From: a virus
DNA: 57,190 bases
Strand: one strand, 5' to 3'
IMG/VR virus record: IMGVR_UViG_3300044643_002265
Coordinates: 1 to 57,190 of that record
Shown: positions 1-6,096 of the stretch, one piece after another
How the letters are laid out: each line of letters starts with the position of its first letter
Numbering within the stretch: position 1 is the first letter of the stretch
Made by a program: the position numbers and the translations under genes
Notes under the pieces: model-generated
What the model saw: only the letters and a program-made list of their open reading frames with translations
Database searches by the model: none
What the model was told of the DNA's origin: nothing

Positions 1-11
1 CTTATAAAGTT

Positions 12-545
12 ATGAGTGAACAAACCTATATGAACCTAAAAGATGCAGTAAAGCGTCCTAAATTGTCAAAGGAAATGGTTATTAACCCGGTTAACCGTGA
101 AAACAAAGACTTTAAACGTGTTGTTGACCAATACCAAAAGTGGTGTTCCACTGTTGGAGGTTATAAAGACTCCCGTGTAACCTACGAAAATGATATTATT
201 GATTGTTTGTTTGAAACTGACACTGATGGTTATGCACTTGCTACTTTTTTGAAGGAACGGGCTTATATTGAACCAGATAGTGAATTGGTAGATATTCTGG
301 ATTGTGTTAGTAATGTTAAGTATAGTTTGACCAAACAAATTATTGGACAATGGACCAAGGAGAATTTTCTGGAAATTCCTAGTGATGTAATTGGCAAAAA
401 GGTAAATGCCAAACAAGGTTATAAGAAGTATGAAAATCACTATATTACCACTATCAGACCGGACACTTATGAAGTAACTATCAGTGATAATATTAATAAA
501 AAGGGTGGGTATATTGTTAAATTTGAAAATGTAACTCTACTTTGA
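12..545 (+). CDS. hypothetical protein, 177 aa
   Basis: I do not recognise this protein. It is soluble, mixed charge, with no signal peptide or membrane segment and no obvious catalytic motif. Its stop codon lies one base before the ATG of the next gene, so the two are probably co-transcribed. The sequence before the ATG is cut off by the window edge, so the promoter cannot be judged; the visible TATAAAGTT resembles the segment inside the promoter at 9734. The frame is open throughout and codon use matches its neighbours, which supports a real gene. The reverse-strand frame at 66-440 is a shadow. Confidence 0.8.
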   Translation: MSEQTYMNLKDAVKRPKLSKEMVINPVNRENKDFKRVVDQYQKWCSTVGGYKDSRVTYENDIIDCLFETDTDGYALATFLKERAYIEPDSELVDILDCVSNVKYSLTKQIIGQWTKENFLEIPSDVIGKKVNAKQGYKKYENHYITTIRPDTYEVTISDNINKKGGYIVKFENVTLL

Positions 546-546
546 T

Positions 547-954
547 ATGGAACAACTATTGGTACATTTAGTATCTGATTATTACTTACAATCGGATTGG
601 ATGGCGTTGAACAAAAACAAGCGATCTATTCCTTGTTTGGTTCACTGTTTGTTATATACTGTACCATTTTTGTTGCTTACTCAAAATATACTAGCACTAT
701 TTCTAATATTTGCTACTCACTTTATTCAAGACAGATGGTGTATCATCAAATACTTTGTTTGGTATAAAAATCGTATAGGTCCAGATTGGTCGTATCCATC
801 ATATGATAAATGTAGTGTAACTGGTTATTATGATGATTGGAAAAACACTGATCCAAATGCTAGACCCAAGTTTATTAGCACTTGGTTATACATTATAAGT
901 GACAATACCTACCACCTAATTTGCAATTATTTTATTTTGAAACATTTGGCTTGA
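547..954 (+). CDS. DUF3307-like membrane protein, 135 aa
   Basis: Small integral membrane protein. The N-terminus carries a His-Leu-x-x-Asp-Tyr-x-Leu-Gln pattern (residues 7-15), followed by a conserved-looking His at 33 and a His-x3-Gln-Asp pattern near residues 58-62, with hydrophobic segments around 31-57. This spacing of His/Asp residues inside helices fits the DUF3307 family, found in bacteria and many phages, whose function is not known. It starts one base after the upstream stop and is followed by a promoter that overlaps its own 3' end, so it closes the first transcription unit. Family assignment is by pattern and moderately sure; the membrane location is clear from hydrophobicity. 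Confidence 0.72.
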   Translation: MEQLLVHLVSDYYLQSDWMALNKNKRSIPCLVHCLLYTVPFLLLTQNILALFLIFATHFIQDRWCIIKYFVWYKNRIGPDWSYPSYDKCSVTGYYDDWKNTDPNARPKFISTWLYIISDNTYHLICNYFILKHLA

Positions 955-979
955 CTTTCTTTAAAATCTGCGGTAAGGT
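951..979 (+). promoter_or_regulatory. early sigma70-type promoter
   Basis: TTGACT (951-956), 17-base spacer, TAAGGT (974-979). The ATG of the RNA ligase gene begins only six bases after the -10 box, where +1 is expected, so the mRNA is probably leaderless. The spacer holds the half-palindrome GACTTT...AAAATC seen in sister promoters. Confidence 0.7.
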
Positions 980-985
980 AGTTGT

Positions 986-2089
986 ATGAAGATTGATATT
1001 TCCTCAATTGACCGCACTCAATTTATGGTGCATGAACATTCACTTAACGGTGAAATTGTCCATTTGATTCAGCCACAACATATCGGAACTAAATGGACTC
1101 AAGACAACAAGCACATGCGTAGTGTGGTTGTGAATTATGCGGGTGAAGTTATCAGTGCAGGCTTTCCTAAGTTTACCAACTATGGTGAGAATCCTGATCA
1201 CTTTCCTGTTCCTAATTCATTGAATCATTGCACTGTTGTTGAAAAGCTTGATGGTTCATTGTTGATTGTTAGCAAGTATAATGGTCAATATATTCTGCGT
1301 ACCCGTGGAACTGTTGATGCTTCTATTATGGCTAATGGTCACGAACTTGAAATTTTCAAGAACGTCATTCTGAAGAAACTGGATGAATTGCCAGTTGATG
1401 TTACCGGTAGTTGGCACTATTCAATGTTGTTTGAGTGGGTTAGTCCTATCAACAAGATTGTGTTGAACTATGGTGATGAACCAGATTGGTATTTGGTTGG
1501 TGTAGTAAATCACATCAATTATTCATTGCAAATGCAAGATACACTAAATGAATTTGCAAGAGTGGCTGATTTAAAGCGTCCTGCTACTTATACTTTTTCT
1601 AGTGTTCAAGATCTGTTAAAGGATGTTGACCAATGGAGAGGTAAGGAAGGTGTGGTTGTTTATTCAAAGAATGACCAAATGCTTCACAAGGTAAAGGGTG
1701 CTTGGTATCTAAAATTACATTATTTAAAGTCAGAACTAAGTAACATAGAAAAAGTATTGGATGTCTGGCTAGAACAGGGTATGCCTGATTATCAGACTTT
1801 CTATAACTATATCTTTACCACCTTTGATTTTGAGTTAGCAGAACAAATTAAAGGAATGATTAGCCGTATTGTGGATGGTAAGAAGGAAGTCAACAAAATT
1901 GTGGATGGTATGAATAATTTTGTGAATAACAGACTTCGTTCATTGCCTTCACGAAAGGAACAAGCACAATTGGTTATATCATCATATGGTGAAACAAACA
2001 GAGCTGCTTTTGTGTTCAAGTTACTGGATGGTAAGTCATTAGGTAAGGAAGAATATAAAAAGTTACTATTTCAAGTTCTAAAGAATTAA
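986..2089 (+). CDS. rnlA: RNA ligase 1 (T4 Rnl1 family), 367 aa
   Basis: Predicted ATP-dependent RNA ligase joining 5'-phosphate and 3'-OH RNA ends. The nucleotidyltransferase motif I is EKLDGS with the adenylated lysine at K87. Upstream is the GFPKFTNYGE segment, typical of Rnl1 enzymes before motif I. Motif III resembles FEWVSPINKIVLNY, motif IV is KEGVVVY, and motif V is KVKGAWYLK. The length of 367 aa is close to T4 RnlA (374 aa). In T4 this enzyme reseals tRNA cut by the host anticodon nuclease PrrC, after polynucleotide kinase heals the ends; a kinase gene lies 2.8 kb downstream here. The start is fixed by the promoter six bases upstream. Confidence 0.9.
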   Translation: MKIDISSIDRTQFMVHEHSLNGEIVHLIQPQHIGTKWTQDNKHMRSVVVNYAGEVISAGFPKFTNYGENPDHFPVPNSLNHCTVVEKLDGSLLIVSKYNGQYILRTRGTVDASIMANGHELEIFKNVILKKLDELPVDVTGSWHYSMLFEWVSPINKIVLNYGDEPDWYLVGVVNHINYSLQMQDTLNEFARVADLKRPATYTFSSVQDLLKDVDQWRGKEGVVVYSKNDQMLHKVKGAWYLKLHYLKSELSNIEKVLDVWLEQGMPDYQTFYNYIFTTFDFELAEQIKGMISRIVDGKKEVNKIVDGMNNFVNNRLRSLPSRKEQAQLVISSYGETNRAAFVFKLLDGKSLGKEEYKKLLFQVLKN

Positions 2090-2095
2090 AATAAA

Positions 2096-2147
2096 TTGGT
2101 AGGGTTTTTCTTTGTTATGTATAAGTGATAGTCAAACACGGCTATCA
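2096..2147 (+). promoter_or_regulatory. weak promoter candidate and leader hairpin
   Basis: TTGGTA (2096-2101), 18-base spacer, TATAAG (2120-2125), then an inverted repeat TGATAG (2126-2131) / CTATCA (2142-2147) with a 10-base loop in what would be the leader of the gene at 2171. Both elements are modest matches. Confidence 0.35.
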
Positions 2148-2170
2148 TAACACACACACAAAGGAAAAAT

Positions 2171-2386
2171 ATGGCAGATAATAATAAAACTCCCTACGAA
2201 TTACGTTGGGATATTCTAAAAGAAATGGTTCAGCTAACCAAAGATGAATGGTATTCTAAAAGAGAAATAGCTGAATACAATGCTGAAAAAAGTGGAAAAC
2301 AACGTGAATATATTGGTGATATTCCATTACACGATGCGTTGCAACGTGCGGAAAATGTATATGCATCGTTTATTTGTAAAAAATAA
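2171..2386 (+). CDS. hypothetical protein, 71 aa
   Basis: Short acidic/basic soluble protein beginning ADNNKTPYELRWDILKEMV. The TPYELRWD opening resembles small conserved proteins of T4-like marine phages, but I cannot name a function. It is one of the few genes here with a clear Shine-Dalgarno sequence (AAAGGA, six bases before ATG). A strong Rho-independent terminator follows at 2410, so it is the last or only gene of its unit. Confidence 0.75.
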   Translation: MADNNKTPYELRWDILKEMVQLTKDEWYSKREIAEYNAEKSGKQREYIGDIPLHDALQRAENVYASFICKK

Positions 2387-2409
2387 TCATTTAAAAAACT
2401 AACACTAAC

Positions 2410-2440
2410 CCCACTATTAATTTAGTGGGTTTTTTATTTT
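2410..2440 (+). terminator. Rho-independent terminator, copy 1 of a repeated cassette
   Basis: Perfect stem CCCACTA / TAGTGGG with loop TTAATT, followed by a T-rich tract. The same hairpin recurs at 2948 and 3372. Confidence 0.9.
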
Positions 2441-2446
2441 TCTATA

Positions 2447-2453
2447 TATTTAT
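2447..2453 (+). promoter_or_regulatory. TATTTAT motif (candidate late promoter), plus strand
   Basis: TATTTAT five bases before the ATG at 2459. It is the plus-strand counterpart of the motif found before nine minus-strand virion genes. Confidence 0.45.
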
Positions 2454-2458
2454 ATTAT

Positions 2459-2926
2459 ATGAGTAATAAACTTAACGAAACATTTAAAAAGCATTTGGGT
2501 CTTCTCCACAAAAAATTGAACGAGGACACTGGTGACATTGTATCTATGATTGAACGATACATCGAAATTATAGAAACTCTTAAGAGTGTAGCTTTAAGCT
2601 ACGACGGTGACACTCCAGCTTTGGAAGATGAAAAACGTAATATCAAATCTCAAATTATTAGTTCCAAAGGACAAGAATACTTTAATATGGTTGATGAACT
2701 AGCTGAACTAAAAGTTCGTAAAGGTAACCAATCTAAAGTTGAAGCATTAGCAAATCAATTGGGACTACCACAATTAGCATTAAGTGAAGTAACTACAGAA
2801 GGTAATGAACCATCTGGTTTAAGAGGCGCTACGGTAATTGATGTAATGACATCAAGTGATGGCAAAGTACATCTTCGAATAAAAGCTGCAAATTCAACCC
2901 AGTTATATGACGCTGTATTAGTTTAA
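2459..2926 (+). CDS. hypothetical protein, 155 aa, helical N-terminus
   Basis: Unrecognised. Residues 1-95 are rich in Lys/Glu with heptad-like spacing and look like a helical or coiled-coil region. The C-terminal 40 residues look like a short beta segment (ATVIDVMTSSDGKVHLRI). No signal or membrane segment. The gene stands alone between two copies of the same terminator (2410 and 2948), so it is its own transcription unit. The TATTTAT motif before the ATG suggests expression with the late virion genes; a minor virion or scaffold role is possible but is inference only. Confidence 0.78.
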   Translation: MSNKLNETFKKHLGLLHKKLNEDTGDIVSMIERYIEIIETLKSVALSYDGDTPALEDEKRNIKSQIISSKGQEYFNMVDELAELKVRKGNQSKVEALANQLGLPQLALSEVTTEGNEPSGLRGATVIDVMTSSDGKVHLRIKAANSTQLYDAVLV

Positions 2927-2947
2927 AAAGATAGTTTTTATATTAAC

Positions 2948-2976
2948 CCCACTATTAATTTAGCGGGTTTTTTTTA
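2948..2976 (+). terminator. Rho-independent terminator, copy 2
   Basis: CCCACTA / TAGCGGG with the same TTAATT loop as the copy at 2410, one mismatch in the stem, then eight T. Confidence 0.85.
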
Positions 2977-3021
2977 CTTTAATGTAACTAATTATGTATA
3001 AGAGTTTGATATTTAAATTAT

Positions 3022-3339
3022 ATGAATACACTAAAAAAGTTTTTTAAGGCGGTTTTTGGTAATAATGATAATAACGAGTGTTATGATCCACAGTTATTGA
3101 AAGCTGTTTTAGATAGTAACAAACAACAAACTGAAAGGTTAGATAAAATTATGTCTGCAATTAATAATCTACAAGACGCATTGGCACGTTTGAGTTCTGC
3201 AACTGATAGTGCTGTAACAGTATTAAATACTCCACATCCAAGTGAAGAAGCAATTCAAGCTGCTGCTGATTTGGTAAATTCACAAGCTGCTCGTTTGGAA
3301 GCTGCTAGTGACAATGATCCAACCACTGAAGCTAAGTAA
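3022..3339 (+). CDS. hypothetical helical protein, 105 aa
   Basis: Unrecognised. The N-terminus KKFFKAVFG is amphipathic. Residues 25-65 carry heptad-like hydrophobics (LLKAVLDS...LDKIMSAINNLQDALARL) suggesting a coiled coil, and the tail is Ala/Glu rich. It is a single-gene unit between terminators at 2948 and 3372. The sequence before the ATG (GATATTTAAATTAT) resembles the TATTTAT late motif. A structural or lysis-accessory role fits the position but cannot be shown. Confidence 0.72.
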   Translation: MNTLKKFFKAVFGNNDNNECYDPQLLKAVLDSNKQQTERLDKIMSAINNLQDALARLSSATDSAVTVLNTPHPSEEAIQAAADLVNSQAARLEAASDNDPTTEAK

Positions 3340-3371
3340 TTTACTTATCAGTTGAGAGTTGAATAATCAAT

Positions 3372-3405
3372 CCCCACTATTAATTTAGTGGGGTTTATCT
3401 TTTTA
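3372..3405 (+). terminator. Rho-independent terminator, copy 3
   Basis: CCCCACTA / TAGTGGGG around TTAATT, followed by TTTATCTTTTT. It is an eight-base-pair version of the cassette at 2410 and 2948. Confidence 0.9.
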
Positions 3406-3425
3406 TAATACTTATATAATAACAT

Positions 3426-4046
3426 ATGAACGCTGTTATTATAAAAATTAAAAGTTACCTATGGTTTGTATTATTACCCGTAACAGTTATAACCTTATTA
3501 TCTATTTCCAGTCTTAAAGATATAGAACAAAGTTATACCAGATTTAGATTTGGTAGAGATATTACACTATATTTACGAAAGTCTACTGACTTGTTAACTT
3601 ATCTAGGCGTAGCATATACAACAACCGCTGATAAAAAGTTTCTTAATCAATTTAATGAACATTTAAAAGAACGGGAAAAATACTTCAATGATGAAATATT
3701 CATTAGTAAGATATTAACCCAAGAAGAATTAAGAGAATTTAGAAAAGGATTGGACATAAGCAGTGACTTGGCTAAAGATGTAGAAAATCCAGCATTTGAA
3801 AAGATGGATAATAAAGCATTTTTCAGTGATAAATATTTGGATTATAAAAGAAGAATAATAGAAAACAATCAAAATTTTAGAATATTAATCAATGATAGTT
3901 CTGAAAAGATTATCAAAGATGAAATAGTTAAATTAAACATATATTTGTATTCACTTTGTTTCATAATATTAGGAATGGTATATCTTATAAAACAAGAAAA
4001 TAAATCCGTTACAAAAATAAAACCAAAAGTTAAACGGAAAAAATAA
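3426..4046 (+). CDS. membrane-anchored helical-bundle protein, 206 aa (possible holin partner or orphan sensor domain)
   Basis: Topology is clear: short N-tail, membrane segment at about residues 10-28, about 140 residues outside the cytoplasm predicted as long helices, second membrane segment at about 171-189, then a basic tail ending KPKVKRKK. The external part (DLLTYLGVAYTTTADKKFL...) resembles the four-helix-bundle ligand domains of bacterial chemoreceptors and sensor kinases, yet no HAMP, kinase or methyl-accepting domain follows. It ends three bases before the holin-like gene, whose tail is also basic (QKPKRRKK). An antiholin that senses through a periplasmic domain, as T4 RI does, is one idea; a host-derived signalling decoy is another. 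Confidence 0.7.
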   Translation: MNAVIIKIKSYLWFVLLPVTVITLLSISSLKDIEQSYTRFRFGRDITLYLRKSTDLLTYLGVAYTTTADKKFLNQFNEHLKEREKYFNDEIFISKILTQEELREFRKGLDISSDLAKDVENPAFEKMDNKAFFSDKYLDYKRRIIENNQNFRILINDSSEKIIKDEIVKLNIYLYSLCFIILGMVYLIKQENKSVTKIKPKVKRKK

Positions 4047-4049
4047 TAT

Positions 4050-4373
4050 ATGGAATACTTACAAAAAATCGGTATCCAAATAGGATTCTTATTCAGTGGT
4101 TTATTTGGTGCAATCTTAATGACAACAAAATCAGATAAAACAGATGTAAAATCCGTAGTATTATCATTGATAGGTGGTATGGCAGCTGCTAACTATTTAA
4201 CGCCAGTCTTGGTAGAATTATTGAACATTACCAGTATTAAGAATCAAAACGGCATCGCATTCATTGCGGGATTCATAGGTTTAAAGTTAGTAGAAATTAT
4301 TAGTGAAAACTTTATAGAAAAATTAGGTGGTAATAAAACACCCACACAAAAACCAAAAAGACGCAAGAAATAA
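4050..4373 (+). CDS. putative holin, 107 aa, three membrane segments
   Basis: Small protein with three hydrophobic stretches (about residues 8-26, 34-58 and 66-84), a hydrophilic linker between the second and third, and a strongly basic C-terminus (KPKRRKK). Length, three-segment topology and charged tail match class I phage holins, which form lesions in the inner membrane so that endolysin reaches the cell wall. No endolysin gene is seen in this window. It follows the helical-bundle membrane gene by three bases and ends at a terminator shared with the convergent EF-hand gene. The holin call rests on topology only. Confidence 0.5.
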   Translation: MEYLQKIGIQIGFLFSGLFGAILMTTKSDKTDVKSVVLSLIGGMAAANYLTPVLVELLNITSIKNQNGIAFIAGFIGLKLVEIISENFIEKLGGNKTPTQKPKRRKK

Positions 4374-4375
4374 AA

Positions 4376-4402
4376 AACCCCACTATAAAAGTGAGGTTAT
4401 TT
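4376..4402. terminator. bidirectional terminator between convergent genes
   Basis: AACCCCACT / AGTGAGGTT stem with one mismatch and loop ATAAA, flanked by A-rich sequence on the left and T-rich on the right. It lies between the holin-like gene (+) and the EF-hand gene (-). Confidence 0.7.
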
Positions 4403-4405
4403 GAT

Positions 4406-4747
4406 TTAGTCTTTCTTGTGTGGTTTACTTGGTCTATCACCATCTTTAGTTGGAGGAGGACCATCATTCTTTGGACCTCTTGGACCACCTGGAGGAGGAC
4501 CAAAACTTCTCATTAATTTACGGTCAGCATCACTGACTTTGGCACGTTCTTCTTTGTCCATCTTACCATCTTTGTTTGTGTCATATTTAGCAATCAATTC
4601 ATCACGCTGCTTCTTTTGTTCTTCAGTCAACTTGGGGCGTGGTGGACGACCTTCACCGGGAGGTTTACCTTGTTGAGCATTTGGGGGGCCTAAAAGCTCA
4701 GCGTTTAGGGTAAATGCTGCGACTAACACTAATAGATACTTATACAT
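4406..4747 (-). CDS. secreted EF-hand protein, 113 aa (host-like cargo gene)
   Basis: N-terminal signal peptide (YKYLLVLVAAFTLNA, likely cut near residue 16), a Pro/Gly-rich low-complexity stretch, then KLTEEQKKQRDELIAKYD leading into one canonical calcium-binding loop DTNKDGKMDKEE (residues 56-67, ligands at positions 1, 3, 5, 9 and 12), and a second Pro/Gly-rich tail. This architecture is typical of secreted proteins of Verrucomicrobia and Planctomycetes and is not a usual phage gene. It faces opposite to its neighbours, has its own Shine-Dalgarno (AAAGGA) and a candidate promoter, and parts are richer in G+C (about half in the 60 bases from 4441). All this fits a moron acquired from a host. 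Confidence 0.85.
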   Translation of the reverse strand: MYKYLLVLVAAFTLNAELLGPPNAQQGKPPGEGRPPRPKLTEEQKKQRDELIAKYDTNKDGKMDKEERAKVSDADRKLMRSFGPPPGGPRGPKNDGPPPTKDGDRPSKPHKKD

Positions 4748-4792
4748 ATATTTTCCTTTCGTTTAGTAACCACCATAGATTACATTCTATAC

Positions 4793-4821
4793 ATACTATA
4801 CTACCTAGATGAAATAAACAA
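4793..4821 (-). promoter_or_regulatory. candidate promoter of the EF-hand gene
   Basis: Read on the minus strand: TTGTTT, 17-base spacer, TAGTAT, then about 45 bases to the ATG at 4747 with AAAGGA just upstream of it. It is back to back with the plus-strand promoter at 4847. Confidence 0.45.
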
Positions 4822-4846
4822 GTTTTACTTTTCCTTTACAATTTTC

Positions 4847-4874
4847 TTGACTTTATAACAAGTTGAATTAAGAT
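4847..4874 (+). promoter_or_regulatory. early sigma70-type promoter
   Basis: TTGACT (4847-4852), 16-base spacer, TAAGAT (4869-4874). The kinase ATG starts six bases later, again implying a leaderless transcript. Confidence 0.7.
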
Positions 4875-4880
4875 GTACAT

Positions 4881-5339
4881 ATGAATAATACACTTTATAT
4901 TACGGTTGGATTGCCTGGAAGTGGTAAGTCCACTTATGTCAAGAACTTTATTAAAGATAAAGACATAGAATATCTAAGCAGTGATTCACTACGTGCCATA
5001 TATGGCAAAAGTGAAGAAGATCAAACTGTTACTCCACTCGTTTTTGGACATATCAAAAGAAAGGTTGACGAATTTCTAAAAGATGGTAAAAATGTATTGG
5101 TTGACGCAACAAGTGTAAACCGTAAAGAACGAAGTGACTATATCAACACCGCAAAGAAATATGGTGCAAAAGTAGTTGCTATTGTGTTCAAGATGGATCG
5201 TCAAGGATTAATTGATAGAAATAAGAAACGAGGAGAACAAGGCGGTAGAGTTGTACCTGATTGGGTAATTGACAAGATGCTTGCTAAATACGAAGAACCT
5301 TCATATAGTGAAGGAATAGATGTAATAATTTATGTTTGA
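4881..5339 (+). CDS. pnk: polynucleotide kinase, 5'-kinase domain only, 152 aa
   Basis: P-loop kinase predicted to transfer phosphate from ATP to 5'-OH ends of RNA or DNA. The Walker A motif GLPGSGKST is at residues 10-18. SSDSLR places Asp at 35 and Arg at 38, the same numbers as the catalytic pair of T4 Pnkp, and DATSVNRKER (from D75) matches the T4 SDTNLNPER segment. An Arg-rich lid (RNKKRGEQGGR) follows. The 3'-phosphatase (HAD) half of T4 Pnkp is missing; instead the next gene, overlapping by eight bases, is a metallophosphoesterase. The start is set by the promoter six bases upstream. Confidence 0.85.
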   Translation: MNNTLYITVGLPGSGKSTYVKNFIKDKDIEYLSSDSLRAIYGKSEEDQTVTPLVFGHIKRKVDEFLKDGKNVLVDATSVNRKERSDYINTAKKYGAKVVAIVFKMDRQGLIDRNKKRGEQGGRVVPDWVIDKMLAKYEEPSYSEGIDVIIYV

Positions 5340-6006
5340 AAGACCACTAAAACTAACACATAATGATAGTCACAAGGTATTCTTTACCAGTGACACTCAT
5401 TTTCGACATAATCAAAGTTTCATATTTGAATCTAGAGGATATAAAGATCGTTATGAACACGATGATGCTTTGATTGCAAAGATTAATGAAGTAGTGCGTC
5501 CAGAAGATACACTAATTCATCTGGGTGATTTTTGTCTAAATATTACTCCTCCAGAGTTCAATGAAATTCTAGCACGAATTAATTGTCAAAACATTGCTTA
5601 TATTTGGGGCAATCATAACAGTTGCATTCGTAAACATTATGAAGATGCTGTTGCTGGTCATTTGAATTTGGTTAGATTCACTGGTAACAGTCCTAATGAT
5701 GGCATTGAAGTGTATCCATATGCAATTGGTAAACTAACTTATCTGGGTTATTACAAAGAACTGATTGTAAATGGTCATATGATTGTTATTCATCATTACC
5801 CACATCAGATTTTTAATCAGATGCAAAAGGGTGCTTGGCAACTGAGTGGTCACAGCCACTACAGCAATCCAACCACTCAACTAGACCATCCAGACAATAA
5901 AATTCTGGATGTGGGTTGGGATGGTCACGGCAAGCCGCTGTCTTTTCCAGAGATTCAGAAGATTATGATGAATAAGAACCACATTAAACAAGATAAGCAT
6001 CATTAA
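5332..6006 (+). CDS. calcineurin-like metallophosphoesterase, 224 aa
   Basis: Carries the two-metal phosphoesterase signature: D-T-H at 21-23, GD at 65-66, GNHN at 93-96, an IHHYPH segment, and GHSH near residue 173, in the expected order. Single-domain phosphoesterases of this kind occur in many phages with unknown substrate. Here it overlaps the kinase gene and is followed by an RNA ligase. The order kinase, metallophosphoesterase, ligase equals the domain order of bacterial Pnkp of the Clostridium thermocellum type, so removal of 3'- or 2',3'-cyclic phosphates is an attractive role. Fold assignment is firm; substrate is inference. Confidence 0.85.
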   Translation: MFERPLKLTHNDSHKVFFTSDTHFRHNQSFIFESRGYKDRYEHDDALIAKINEVVRPEDTLIHLGDFCLNITPPEFNEILARINCQNIAYIWGNHNSCIRKHYEDAVAGHLNLVRFTGNSPNDGIEVYPYAIGKLTYLGYYKELIVNGHMIVIHHYPHQIFNQMQKGAWQLSGHSHYSNPTTQLDHPDNKILDVGWDGHGKPLSFPEIQKIMMNKNHIKQDKHH

Positions 6007-6012
6007 CGTTAC

Positions 6013-6042
6013 AATCCCATCCGTAAAAAGATGGGATTTTTT
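6013..6042 (+). terminator. Rho-independent terminator
   Basis: Perfect stem AATCCCATC / GATGGGATT, loop CGTAAAAA, then a T run that leads straight into the next promoter at 6044. Confidence 0.9.
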
Positions 6043-6043
6043 G

Positions 6044-6072
6044 TTGACTTCGTTTAAAGTCCGTGGTAGACT
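6044..6072 (+). promoter_or_regulatory. early sigma70-type promoter with internal palindrome
   Basis: TTGACT (6044-6049), 17-base spacer, extended -10 TGG-TAGACT (6067-6072). The inverted repeat GACTT-CGTTTA-AAGTC covers the -35 box and spacer. This unit has an 18-base leader, unlike its leaderless sisters. Confidence 0.7.
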
Positions 6073-6096
6073 TAAGGAGTAATAGAAAAAGTAAAT

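Noticed and set aside
66-440. Hydrophobic minus-strand frame of 124 codons
   Set aside because: Fully inside the plus-strand gene at 12-545, which has neighbour-like codon use and coupling to the next gene.
3426-4046. Chemoreceptor or sensor kinase gene
   Set aside because: Only the helical-bundle part is there; no HAMP, methyl-accepting or kinase domain follows.
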